From: Paulinella micropora
Taxonomy: Eukaryota; Cercozoa; Imbricatea; Euglyphida
Direction of reading: 5' to 3'
DNA length: 64,000 nt
NCBI GenBank assembly: GCA_009731375.1
Contig: BJOX01000075.1
Coordinates: forward strand, 774,187 to 838,186
The position numbers and the translations under genes were made by a program. Of the stretch, positions 11,202 to 22,245 are shown in pieces (positions within the stretch are counted from its first letter, which is position 1; each line of letters begins with the position of its first letter). A model generated the notes under the pieces. It was given only the letters and a program-made list of their open reading frames with translations, was not told the DNA's origin and did not search any database.

Positions 11202-12020
11202 ATGGCTCACCCCATGTTCGGAACATCGTTAAACAAAGGGTTTAAAGTGGACCCCCCACCATTCAATAGCAAGGATCCGGACTGGGATAACTGGGAGTAC
11301 GGATTCCTAGCTATGGCTATTTACGATCCACTGGGGATAGGCGAACTCCCACCCCATAAGAGACACCCTTTGTATCTGCAGGCAAAACAGACAACCACCT
11401 TTGACCCTGACACCCCACCTTGCGAACCTTTCCTATCTCCAGAAGCAGAAAGAGAGGTTACCGAACAGGGGCAGGGAAAGAAGAAAAAGTCTGTTTTTGT
11501 CAAGAAAGAAAGAAGTAGCTCTTCTTCCAGCTCCTCGCCAGCTGTAAAGCAAGAACAGGAAGATAGCTACTCATCCAGTCCTCCCTCTCCCTCACCTCAA
11601 CCTGTCACTTCATCTGCATCAGCAACAGGTGAACTAAAAGGATCAGCGGAAATTCCCGTTCTAACCACTGAATCTAGACCTAATCCTATTTTCGCATCCT
11701 TGTCTACAGATAGGTATTACCGACAGGTAGAAGAGAGGGAAAAGATGAAACACAACCGCTTTATTTTTGCTCTTTTAATTCAGTCCTGTAGTAAGGACAA
11801 GGAAGCTATGTCAGTCATAAAAACAGCTGGCACTGACGGGGTTGAGTGCTTTATGGCATTACGGAAACGATATGGGGGCCTTGAGCTGGTTAAATGGAAG
11901 GAACGTCAAGATTTTCTTGTCTACTCCTACCCCAAAAGGATCCATGACGTGAGACCGTGGCTCACTGCTTTTCATTCTAAGAACGTTCTTAGGAAAAAGT
12001 ATACCTTCAGCAAGGTATAG
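11202..12020 (+). pseudogene. Element B Gag, N-terminal half
   Basis: The frame starts at ATG 11202, 290 bp after the primer site, and runs 272 codons. Residues 1-60 include WDNWEYGFLAMAIYDPLG. A Lys/Ser/Pro-rich low-complexity linker follows (about 90-145). The core helices, from about residue 160 to 255 (RYYRQVEEREKMKHNRFIFALL, then ALRKRYGGLELVKWKERQDF), match the UBN2-like copia gag layout, and the KRYGG block is shared with the gag of element A (EKRYGGKSL). At about 11994 the gag sequence stops inside a palindrome (AAGAACGTTCTT). Its continuation (NLTDQEVVMKMPYPELVKIE) is found inverted at 13740-13680. The last 10 codons are therefore junction sequence. Confidence 0.85.
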
Positions 12021-12060
12021 TTTGGCGAAGCACCGGACAAAGTGGCGAATCACCAAACAA

Positions 12061-13745
12061 AGTCAGATTTTAGATCGTCAAGTGATGCTAAATTGATATT
12101 TATTATTAACAATTACAGTAGTAGGGAGTGTATGGCCTGTGGGGGGAGATGATTTGGGGTGGGAACTGTGAATAGAGGAAGTTCTGTGTGATAAGGTGAT
12201 AGGGGACGGTACAGACAGATTGGATGAAGTAGTGTGAGCTTTCTGCTCTACCCTAACCCACTCTCTCAGAATCCACTCCATAGGGGCTAACATCAGAGTA
12301 CCTTGGAAAGGGATGGTCCCTCCTTTTAATTCTGCTCTGACAACTGCCAACAAATCCCCTCTCGTCTGTTCTGTACTAACAAAAGTCACACCCATATACC
12401 TCCATCCTAGCAGCACACTGACCACCTGTTTTCTCTGCCCGAGCGGCCCCAACCCTCCAAGAGCACCGGACGCCATTCCTATTGAATCCCTCGCACTGTT
12501 TTGCGGCTGAAACCGGGATAGTGCTTTTCCTGAGAGGTTGTGCCCATAGATTGAGGAGGGGACCTCCTTCTTCCCGTAAGTCGTTTGAGGTAGTGGCACA
12601 AGATTTCATGAGAACCTTTTTGTGACCCCCCTCGACACGTCTTAGTCCCCATCAATCCTCCATGGAATAAATTACTCCTAGAGGTGTGGGGTCGCCGGCC
12701 ATGTCGAGGGGAGTGACAAAGATGTTGTCTTTCAGGAGAGGGATGGTCTGTGGTTGAGAAGTAGAGGAATGAATGGCAGCCTAAGACCATGAGGGTGCGT
12801 GTCGCTCTCTCTCTTCTTCTCTCCTCTCGATGCTAATGCGTGTGGTGGCGAAGCGAGTGGGTCAAAAGAGGAAGGAGGTGGGCTAGTGTCAAATGAGATG
12901 TTCGTCTCTTCGTCGTCCGTTTCCTCTTTTTGTATCATGTTTATGCTTAACATGTGATTGATGTAACCTACTTCCCCTACTCCCTCCTCACATTCCTCTT
13001 CATCAAGAGTAGCAGACTCTTCGTCTGAACCAGGGGTTTCGGACTCTTCTCTTCTTCTTCAGAGTTACCAGAAGAAGAAGAGTCGGAGCCCCCTGCGTTC
13101 ACACTAATAGTCTTTGCCTTAGCGGTACTCTTCTTGATGAAGTCAGATGCATTTAGCTTTCTCTTCTCTTTCCCTCCCTCTTCCTTCTGTCGTCTCATCT
13201 TCCTTCTCCCCTCTCTGCCCTTAGTCTTACCTTTGCTTTTCAGGCTTAGCTCTTCTACTCCTTTAGCTGAGTTGACTATTCTAGCTGCCTTTCTCCTTAC
13301 GGGGCAGTTGACGGGGACATGTCCATCTCTCGGACATTCAGGAAGGGTACACGAGACGATGCAAATTTTGATCTGATGATCCCCACGACAATTAAAACAT
13401 CCCTCTCGCTGGGGTGTTTTTCCTGTCTGGTTTCCCATGAGGTTGACTATTATGGGGTCATTTCGTGTGCCAGACCCAGAGTGAGCTCTTGACGAGGAGG
13501 TACGGAAACCACCTCCAGATGCATAGAGCTTCTTCATTCTAGATTTAGACTGAGGTCCTCTGTCTGTGCTATTTGTTTAATTACCTTAACGAATGACTCC
13601 CACTCTGGTCGTTCTGAAGCTCGTAACCTTATTGCGATAGCTGTCAAACTCGGTCAAGTGCTCAAGCTTTTTCATAACCATTTCTATCTTGACAAGTTCA
13701 GGGTAAGGCATTTTCATGACCACCTCTTGGTCCGTCAAGTTAGAA
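12061..13745 (-). pseudogene. Element B Gag C-terminal half, inverted, with zinc knuckles
   Basis: On the minus strand the gag continues at 13745-13538 (DQEVVMKMPYPELVKIEMV, with a frameshift near 13630). Then at 13537-12977 come two zinc knuckles, CFNCRGDHQIKIC (C-x2-C-x3-H-x4-C) and CTLPECPRDGHVPVNC, followed by a Lys/Glu-rich linker. Frames at 12953-12078 (INMIQKEETDDEETNISFD, DNIFVTPLDMAGDPTPLG) probably belong to the gag-protease spacer and show several frame breaks. Since the N-terminal half of gag, the protease and pol are on the plus strand, this block of about 1.7 kb has been inverted within the element. Confidence 0.8.
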
Positions 13746-14065
13746 AAACGTTCTTAGGAAAAAGTACACCTTGCTCCACCAAACTATACCTTGACTAAGT
13801 TTTGGTGAACTTTGCTATAAAACCGATGTATAATGGATAAGGGCGATAGAGAAACATAAATCTAAAGCTTTCTGCTTATAAAATTTCAAATACATAGAAG
13901 TTTTGAATGTTGTAACGCCATATCGAGTGCTTTAGCGATCTAGAACAAATCATTTATGCAATAGTATAATTATTGCAAAATTCAAACAATATTATCAATA
14001 ATAATAATAATAATATACCAATTATCCACATAGAATAATCGAAACTTTTTTCAACTTAGATTCAA

Positions 14066-14094
14066 TAGAGAGAGAGAGAGAGAGGAAGTCAGAA

Positions 14095-14164
<70 letters not shown>

Positions 14165-14207
14165 AGAGAGAGAGAGAGAGAAATAGAGAGATAGAGAGTG
14201 AGAGAGT

Positions 14208-14251
<44 letters not shown>
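14066..14251. repeat. (GA)n/(GACA)n microsatellite
   Basis: GA repeats with GACA and GGGA interruptions. The Ser-Leu repeat frame on the opposite strand is an artefact of the CT repeat. Confidence 0.95.
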
Positions 14252-14253
<2 letters not shown>

Positions 14254-14507
14254 ATTCGATCATGTCCAAAGGTTTAATGATCACCAACTGCTGCGCGTAC
14301 TGATTTCACTATTCGCAGCTGAAATACATTAAATTAAATATTTGACAATTACTTAGGCAGATTAATGTCAAACATAAAAGGTGATGAATTTTGGATTGAA
14401 TCAGTACGTCGACGAAAAGGTGAAGTCCGATGATGAGCGCTGTATCGCCACGTGACGATGATGATGGATTAGGTTCCCAACAATTGACTCATCTTCACCT
14501 GTGCAAG

Positions 14508-16416
14508 CTACTTCTTTTTCTTAGAGTGACTGCTATGCTTACTCTGATGTAGCTTCCTCTTCCTTCGTGGATCAGGTTGTGAAGTGCCGTGCGGTGGCGT
14601 ATACATAGAATACTCCTGTGAGCGCTGCAACGTGGATTGAAACTTCTCCAAAGTGAATGCTCCTTTTTCGAAAAGCTTTTTCATCGTGGAAAGGTTGCTC
14701 TCGCTTTTCTGGTTGAAATTGTCGAAAATCGGCTTAAGCTCCTTTACCAGTTCCTTCCCCATTCCAGCCGCCATCTCACTGACGTTAAATGCAGTCTCGG
14801 AAACCAGATGTTGAGGCTGAGGCGGAGGGGGTTCAGGATGCTGTTTTTTAATATTTTATTCTTTCCAACCTTTCCAGCCTTCTTCCCTTTGGCAGCTGGT
14901 GCGGGGGGCTGCGCCGGTGCGGGGGGCTGCGCCGGTGCGTCAGGTGACTTTGACTTTCGGCCGAATATCGTGGGTATGAGGGTCGTCGGGGATCGGTATC
15001 TCGCAGGTCCGCTCACGCGCCGGGCGCGGTTTGTGCTTCTTACTAGCTCAAAAACAAGCCACGCAAAATAAAGATGAGAAATAATTCAACAAAGGAAGCT
15101 GAGGTACCAATATTCTTCGATCCATTCCCGCAAAGATTTGTGGATTGTGTTGGTGACGTTGGGAAGCGCAGCTGGATCCATCATTCCAGGCTCAATGCGA
15201 GATGATAGATTTCTTACCCCTTCTGCAAGTATGGTCGCTTCCGTCCTATCGTTCGAGTTGATCCAAAGCGTATGAACGTCATGAATAACTCCATCTGTTC
15301 TGTGATGAACAGCCCATGCCCCAAACATCTATCAACACAGACCATGTCAAATGCAAGAACAGTGGACAATACAAAATGAATTGACACCTTTCGCTGTGTT
15401 TGCCCGTTGGGACCTGTGAAGATGCCAGCTGTGCCCGTTCCAAAGCACCTACCAAAGACCGTACGCGTTAGCTTTTTCAAAACAACGAAGTACCCAATTG
15501 AGCGGTCCTGCCATAAAAAAATAAAAGAAGTCCTGGCGCCACCTCTCTTCCGTCGCTGGCATTCAATGCGTACTTGCTTTGCGGCTTTGCTCGGCGAGAG
15601 TGAGCTGAAGGGCTTCTGTCTTTTTCAAATCCTCTTCCTCTGCCTTTTCCCTCTTCTCCTTCTGTTCCTTCTCTTTCTCTTTCTCACTCTCTTTCTCCTT
15701 TTCCTTGTCTTTTTTCTTCTCAACCTCTCCTTCCTTCTTGCCTTCTTTCTGCACCTCCTTTATCGCATTCTCTTTCTCTGCCTTCTCATTCTCCTCTTTT
15801 CTCTTCTCCTTCTCCATCTCTTCTTCTTTCTTCTTTTCTTTTTCTTTCTCCTCCTCTTTTTCTTTCGTAATCTCCTTCTCCTTCTCCCTTTCATTCTCTT
15901 TCTCTTTCTCTTTTTCCTTCTCTCTCTCTTTCTCAAACTCCTCTCTGTTCTCTCTTTTTTTGCACCTCACCCTTTTGTCCCCTCTCCTCTCGATTCTCTC
16001 CCTGTATTTTGTCATGCTTGACACTATCTTTTGCTTTCTCTTTCTCGTGGTCATCTTGTTTGTCCTTCTCCTTGACAATGTCCTCGTCCTTCACAACTTT
16101 TTCTTTCTCATCCTTCTTCTTCTCTTTCCCATTCTTGTCCTTCTCAGCCTTTCCCATGCTCACATTCTGAGAAGGCTGTCCCTGCATGGCAACTTGACTT
16201 GCTTGGCCTTTCAAAGTGGCTGAGTGCTCTTGTTATGTGGTCGAGCTTACAAATGTCTGAAGTTTTGTTGTTGTGTTCATGGCGAATGTCGCAAGTTTTT
16301 TTGTGTTCATCTTTCCTTGGCCAAAAATGCCAACTCAAATGCCAAAATAGACTCTTATATTGCCATTTCTTTAGGCTTTTGGCACTTCGACTCTGACTAC
16401 TGCCTTTTTTCGGCAA
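14508..16416 (-). CDS. Hypothetical multi-exon gene in the nested element, Lys/Glu-rich
   Basis: I do not recognise this protein. On the minus strand, from about 16214 down to 15563, is a highly charged Lys/Glu repeat region likely to form long helices. Next is an exon with FGRCFGTGTAGIFTGPNGQTQRK. A convincing short intron follows (donor CGAAAG|GTGTCAATT, acceptor TGTTGATAG|ATG, about 15332-15390) leading in frame into MFGAWAVHHRTDGVIHDVHT and a globular stretch to WIEEYWYLSF at 15086. A Pro/Ala-rich segment near 14900 (PAQPPAPAQPPAPAAKGKK, from a GCGCCGG(T/G) repeat) and a final exon-like frame at 14774-14508 (ELVKELKPIFDNFNQKSESN, ending in a Lys/His/Ser-rich tail) follow. It is divergent to the transposase-like gene. 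Confidence 0.45.
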
Positions 16417-16563
16417 TGAGGCCCTTTTTTCGAGCTTGGCGAAAAAAAGGTGGCGAACCCTTGTTGTGCCTTCCCAGCAGCCATGAGCAAAGAAGAAGAT
16501 CCTCCTGATGGTACATCATTTCTGCATGTCACAGCAAGTACTACAGCACGCCTAGTAACGTGA

Positions 16564-19412
16564 TTGCAATGTGAACCAGGTTTCTTGGGGAAATTTTTGG
16601 ACAGCTTGTGGGCACAGCCTCAAGTTGAGACACCCCATCTCAACCCAAGTCCTGAACCAGCCAAGTCGGAGCACAAGGCTGAGGCGACACCTGAACAATC
16701 GAAAGAAGAGTCCAGTGAGGAAACAGAGTCTGAGGAGCATTCATCAGACAGTGACTTCACGACTGGTTTTGGGTGTCGTGAATACGAGAGATACAGAACC
16801 AAACCGTTGAAAAAGCGTACCGTTCAGCAGCTCAAAAGGAAGCCTTATGGTGGTGAGAACAGTAAGCGAAATCTTCGCCATGAATATGTGCCTTTGCCTG
16901 GCCAACGGTTGATACAAGATGAGACGCTGATCAAACAGACACTTCTTGGCGATTGCGGTTGCGAGAAAAACTGCTTGTCACATCTTAGTGCAGCGAAGAT
17001 CGGGATCTTGCGCTCTGGTTACTATGCACTCAAGTCTCGAGCTGCTCAAGCTGAGCATCTGAAACATTTAGCCAGGGATTTCAAACCTCTGTCGGAAAAG
17101 GACAATCGTTTGCAGCCGCAACTTGTCCTGCCCAACTCTGATCCTATGCCGGTGTGTCAGAAAGCTTTCTGCATGGTTTATGGCATGGGTCAAGGCGGTT
17201 TGACTTTGGTCACTCTCAAAAAGTATATTAAGCAACGAAATTCGCCAGAGCTCATCAAATCCCGATTAAGCAACGAAATTCGCCAGAGCTCATCAAATCC
17301 CGAAAACGACGTCCGAATCCCATGTTCGACTTGTGAGCTGAGTTCTTTGCGGAGCTCATGATGCTTTGTACTCGTGTGTCCGAGAATCACTACGGTGAGC
17401 CCATTCACCACTTATCCTTTTCGACTGAGTGGCAGATGCTTTATGAGGACAGGTTCCTCCCATGGCTGAAAAGTCATCATCCAGAAGCTCCCATCCCTAC
17501 CAAGAAGGAGTTTTAGTATGTGCACGAAAGCAAGGACTACCCTTTCCATAACCTCCAGTTGCCAGGCGAAGACGAGTTTGGTCGGTGCTCAGACTGTGCG
17601 CAACTGAACAACGCGATTTGGGAAGCCAGAACACCAGCAGAAAGAGGGTCCGCTATTGAAGCCAGAGACGTGCATGACAAAATGTTCGACTTAGACCACG
17701 CTTGGTACATTCTCGACAATGCGTACTGCAAGAGGCATCCTGATCAGAAGTCGTGCATTGCTTTGGATCAGTCCACGTTGGAGTGTGGCATTCTGAGCCA
17801 TCACCCTCCAAAGAAGATGTTTGATGGGAAAGAACGTGTGGAGGTCAATTTAGGGGGAAGCGTCAACTTTTCAATGAGCGGAGATCATCATATGAAGTTC
17901 TTGTTTGTTCATTTCTCCAACTTCACCAAAAATGCCAATCTCATTCTTACTCAGCTTTTTTTTGGTGTGAGCTCAGCTAACCTCATCTTTTGCAGCTGCA
18001 CGGTCGCGCTGTCTTTGTATTCATCTTGACAACCCAACATCTGAAAACAAACACCAGTTTCTTTTTGCCTTTGGCGGCTGGTTGTTGTTTCATTTTTGGT
18101 TTGAAAAGGTACTTGCTTTCTTTTGCTATGTCTTGTCTTTCCAATTTTCTGTTTGTGAAAATGTAGGTGCTATTCACTTTCCTGCCAGTAGGGCACACCT
18201 CAAACGAGATAGTCAGTTAGATCTTTGGTGGTGTCAAAAAGAAAAGTCGCAAAATGGACATTGTCTGTCTTGCTGATGTGTTTGATGCAGCCCGTCAGGG
18301 CATGACACAGCCCAACCAACTTATCTTTTTGAAGTCGGTGTTGGATTTCAGATCGTGGCTGCAGCCTGTTCTTCTGGGAGTCCAGAACACCATGCAAGGC
18401 CGCTATTGCGAGATGAAGCTTTCTGATCAGGTCCGTCCAGATGGTTCGCGATTCCCGGTTATGCGGGGAACGAAGTACAATTTGGTGACTGGTTACCAGT
18501 CATGAACGGCATGCCCGAAAATCTACCCCTGCCCGCTCCCCCGACCCGTGATGTCATGCGGGATGGAAGATCCAGCACTATTCGAAAGCTTTTGAAGCAC
18601 CCACTTTTCATCAAGGGTATTGTTCGCAAAAACTGGTTAGAGGCATTTTTGCAAAGCAATGGCGAAGACGACGGGGTCAGAGTGGTAGGTGATCACGAAC
18701 CCGGGTTTGTCGGCAGGCCGGGCCAGCTACAGGCCGATGGTGGTGTCTTGAATATCCGTGTCGTTGAGGCGGAGTCCTTGCCTCCTCTCAATCTAATTGG
18801 ATCTGCCGATGAGCGCTGCACTGTAGTCGACGAGCTGCTTCGACAAAAGATCGCTACTGACGATGACGGAAGGCTCCACATGAAGCTGATTCCGTCGGCG
18901 GCCAAGCGATTCGCCAACATTCGAAGGAGAGTCAGACGCCTGACAGTCAACTCGTATCAGCCGGTGGTCCTGCCTCTCAAACCTCTGCCTTACCAGTTTG
19001 CCCCACAGTTCGAGAACATCAGCTTGAACAAGTCGTGAAGGGAATGCATGACAGTCTCATTTCTATGAATCAAAAGCTCGAGGATTTGAAAAAGGACTTT
19101 GAGACCAAGGGGGAGGAGCAAGAAAAGGACAAGGACACGATACTGCACAAATATCATAATCTCAAAAAGGTTTTTTATGCGGCATCATCTCAAGCTCATG
19201 CTAGTGATGTAGGAAAGAGCAGCTCCACATCTGCGAGCGTTACGGAAGGCCGCAGTGCTCCAATCCCCGCCGGTAATCCGCAGAAAGTGTCATCACAGAA
19301 GGAACCAGCATCGACTTCCCGCAAACGAGCGCATACTACCCGTCGTATGGACATACGACAAGATAAAGTCCCATTTCTGATTCCAAAACTGCCAAAGAAA
19401 ATACGATCATAA
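16564..19412 (+). pseudogene. Transposase-like gene in the nested element, decayed
   Basis: Frames at 16564-17361 and 17520-18029 are parts of one protein. After an acidic Ser/Glu N-terminus come GFGCREYERYRTK, a Cys-containing block (LGDCGCEKNCLSHLS) and PVCQKAFCMVYGM. Then come HNLQLPGEDEFGRCSDCAQL and CIALDQSTLECGI, a layout I associate with a widespread eukaryotic transposase-like family (C-x2-C near the middle, then a DDE-type acidic motif); the family name is not certain. A 38-bp tandem duplication at about 17231-17306 shifts the frame. Without it the frame would still meet TGA and TAG stops (FDL*AEF, KEF*YVH). Downstream frames (18254-18505, 18502-19038, 19035-19412) continue it or a second gene; 19035-19412 includes a coiled-coil-like LEDLKKDFETKGEEQEKDKD stretch. 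Confidence 0.5.
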
Positions 19413-19566
19413 AGATACTGCTGTTTAAATCTATCTCGCGGTTGTAATGCATACTTTAGCAATTTGAGTGTCACACTGAGCCTCCGGGCGGACATATTGA
19501 AAGTTAACAAATTCAAGTCAAATTTCAAGTCGAATTTCAAGTAGATATTAATAATTAATTAAGAAA

Positions 19567-20682
19567 TCAAGCAGTTACTCCTGCACAGCGTTCGAATCCA
19601 AACGTCAAAAGGGATAAGAACGCTGAGGGTGTAGTAGGGGGAAAGAAGGGAGGGAGGGTTGAGGGGGAGACGAGAACTGATGAAGATGATGACGATAGTG
19701 ATACCAATGTTCCCCTCCGAGACTTCCTTTCCTTCTCTAAACCATCTGTACAACGCTCAAACTCTAAGAAAGAGATGAGTGAGAGCGAGGAGGATGGGGT
19801 AGAGGGGAAGTCAAGGAGGAAGTGTAAGGGAATAAACCCCACCTCACCAAATCTTGCACCCTGTGAGTTGGACCATGGGATGGATAGAGAGTTGGAGAGA
19901 GCTAGGATCAGGAACGACCCTTCTGTTGTGTGGCGATGGGAAGGGGGGAAGATGATGATCGTAGGAGGCCATGGGGAAATACCAGTCATTGGAGAGATAA
20001 AGAGATTGGTAGGAGCACTAGTCGAAGGTGCGAAGGAATTGGAGGTGAGGGATTCTCTCATTACAGGGAAGAATGGGAAAGTCAACGAATTCTATATGGA
20101 TCTCTGCATCTCTTCCAATACCACCTCAAGCATTCCACCCTCACCCCCTGAAAAAGATCGCGTTCTTATGATGCATGAGAGGGAGGATGATGCGAAAGAG
20201 GTGCCTGAAAAGAAAACGGCGGGGATGGTGTGGGTAGACGATACTAGTGGGCGAGCGAATCTCAATCACCCCATAAGGATGTATTCGTCAGGATGAAACA
20301 CAATCCCCAGAGGTTCAAAATTGCCAAGGGTAGTATTAAGACCGAATACAAAGGAAAGGTTTTAATGCAACTCTCGGGAGCAAACGGAGAACCGGTACAA
20401 GTGTATGACTCACATACCACGTACAATCCTCATCTGAACTACGGATTGGTAGCCACCTCAGCTTGGTTGAAACGCGGACTCGCGGTACTAGTCCACCAAA
20501 ACAATCAAGTGATCGTGCCAGGTAAAGTCACCAATACACATCAAGGAGGATCAGATTGTCGTGAGGGGCCGGTCCCTCCCCAACAATCTGTTTGTGTTCG
20601 ATCCCCCAGGTATGGAACCTCTTCATCCCAACAAGAGATACGAACCGGTACCACTGGAGAAACAGAACGTGAAAGTGGATAG
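19567..20682 (+). pseudogene. Element B gag/pro spacer and protease
   Basis: Coding resumes at about 19567 with a charged linker (VTPAQRSNPNVKRDKNAEG) and continues through 19775-20296, ending MVWVDDTSGRANLNHPIRMY. This aligns with the copia protease start, where W-x-DSGAS-x-H is usual. Here the Asp-Thr-Ser-Gly arrangement has an extra residue, so activity is doubtful. The rest of the domain is in the next frame, 20293-20682 (RFKIAKGSIKTEYKGKVLMQ, GLVATSAWLKRGLAVLVHQN). The frame change at about 20293 and a stop before the integrase frame suggest decay. Confidence 0.75.
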
Positions 20683-20880
20683 TGGCGAGACATCACCATC
20701 TACTATCACATTCTGACTCCCCCCGCGTCACCCTGCACAATCAACACTTCTCCCCATATATACCGACGTATATTGCAATGAATCTCCTTGCGGATGGAGA
20801 TGTCAGGAAAATAAGTAGTATATCCCGTTCTCGTACGAAACAAACACTGAAAAAGGGGAATGTAGTTCGCAAGGGTTAGC

Positions 20881-22041
20881 GTGACAACTTGTCTTGTCAG
20901 ATCTGATGATACATTCACTCACTCTTCCAGAACATACGAACACGATGTTGATTGTCACATGTTCAAAGCATTAAACCCCGTTGTCCGACCTGTGCATAGT
21001 GAGAATATCCACGCAACCGTCTTTCATCGCATGTGCAAACATAGAGGGGTGAAAGCTATGGAAAGGATGGCTCACTACATGGGATTAAAGATAGTGGGGG
21101 CAGGGTGGCGTGAGAGAATCATGAAGTGTGAGTATTGCTTACGTAATAAGATTAAAAGAACACCACACTTTCACAAAAACCATCACATAGTAGAACGCCA
21201 CTCCGGGGTTCATCTCTCTATGGATACTCAAGGATGGTGGAATACTAGTATGTCATGGGATGGGAAGAAGTACAAGTTTACGGTCAAATGTCTCGCATCC
21301 AATTTCGAACTTGACTACTACTTACGGCACAATAACGAATTTTCCCCGTGTTTCAATAAGGCAGTTGCATTCTTTGAGAGACACACAAACAGGAAGGTCA
21401 AATTCATCACTTGTGATCAAAAGTATGGTCAGTATGATTGTTTTCGGGAGTGGGTTGATGTGAACCAACCTATCTTAATTGAGGCGCCTACCGCCGAGAA
21501 ACAGGCAGTTTCTAAGATAGAAAGGTCCCACCAGACGAACGGTGGGCCTGCTAGAGCTATGCTCAGTGATGCGGGACTCTCATCTAAGTTCTGGACGGAG
21601 ATGGAGAAGAACGCCACTTACATCAACAACCTTCTTCCGATTGCCCAAGGACCCTTCAAGGGTAAGTCCCCCTACGAAGTCATTCACCGCCGGAAGCCTT
21701 ATTTACATCACCTCCGTCCTACCGGATGTGCTGCTGTGATGAAAGTTAAGGCCCGGCGAGGGAAAGGCGAAAGGGGAAAGAAAGTCATCTTCTTAGGACA
21801 CGAACGTAATACCTGGTATTATCGGGTTTATGATCCCATTGCACGGGTAATACACGGTAATGTCCGGAATGTTATGTTCGATGTCTGGAAACTGGGAAAA
21901 CGAGAGGCATCCAAGAGCCTCGAAGGAACAGCAGACTGGGATACGTTTTCGGTCGAGTGGGAATCGGCCACACCCACTGCTGTTCCACCCATGTCCGAGA
22001 AGAAAGTTAGCTTTAGAGTGTCAGAAACTACACATAGCTAA
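20881..22041 (+). CDS. Element B integrase
   Basis: 386 codons in one frame. The zinc-binding module has H49 and H54 (VFHRMCKH) and C83 and C86 (KCEYCLRN). The catalytic triad is D115 (SMDTQGWW), D179 (ITCDQKYG) and E214 (SKIERSHQTNGG), so spacing between the second Asp and Glu is 34 residues, as expected for a DD35E-like copia enzyme. The GGPARAMLSDAGL and NNLLPIAQGPFKGKSPYEVI blocks follow as in element A. The start codon shown is only the first ATG of the open frame; in the element it would be part of a polyprotein. Confidence 0.93.
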   Translation: MTTCLVRSDDTFTHSSRTYEHDVDCHMFKALNPVVRPVHSENIHATVFHRMCKHRGVKAMERMAHYMGLKIVGAGWRERIMKCEYCLRNKIKRTPHFHKNHHIVERHSGVHLSMDTQGWWNTSMSWDGKKYKFTVKCLASNFELDYYLRHNNEFSPCFNKAVAFFERHTNRKVKFITCDQKYGQYDCFREWVDVNQPILIEAPTAEKQAVSKIERSHQTNGGPARAMLSDAGLSSKFWTEMEKNATYINNLLPIAQGPFKGKSPYEVIHRRKPYLHHLRPTGCAAVMKVKARRGKGERGKKVIFLGHERNTWYYRVYDPIARVIHGNVRNVMFDVWKLGKREASKSLEGTADWDTFSVEWESATPTAVPPMSEKKVSFRVSETTHS

Positions 22042-22245
22042 GATACTCAAAAAGCCCCCACCGCACCTTTAGCACCCCGGATAGAACTGAATAGCGAAAA
22101 TGAATCGGAAATCTCTGGGAGCGACAGTGATGGAGAAAACGTCGCTCCCCCGCGTCACGATTTCAGTAACCTTCCCCCGCTTATTCCTCCTACATCCTCT
22201 TCGAAGAGTGTAGGGAGTATAGGTCAGGGGGAGAGTGCTAAGGTA

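Larger units (their letters stand above)
13800..19560. mobile_element. Transposon-like insertion nested in element B (boundaries uncertain)
   Basis: Between the inverted gag block and the resumption of element B coding at about 19567 there are 5.7 kb unrelated to copia. They hold a plus-strand gene with transposase-like features (16564-19412) and a divergently oriented minus-strand multi-exon gene (16416-14508), with start regions about 150 bp apart. I could not find terminal inverted repeats or a target-site duplication by eye. AT-rich DNA lies at both edges (13840-14060, 19500-19560). The class is unassigned; a DNA transposon carrying two divergent genes is the simplest reading. Confidence 0.55.
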
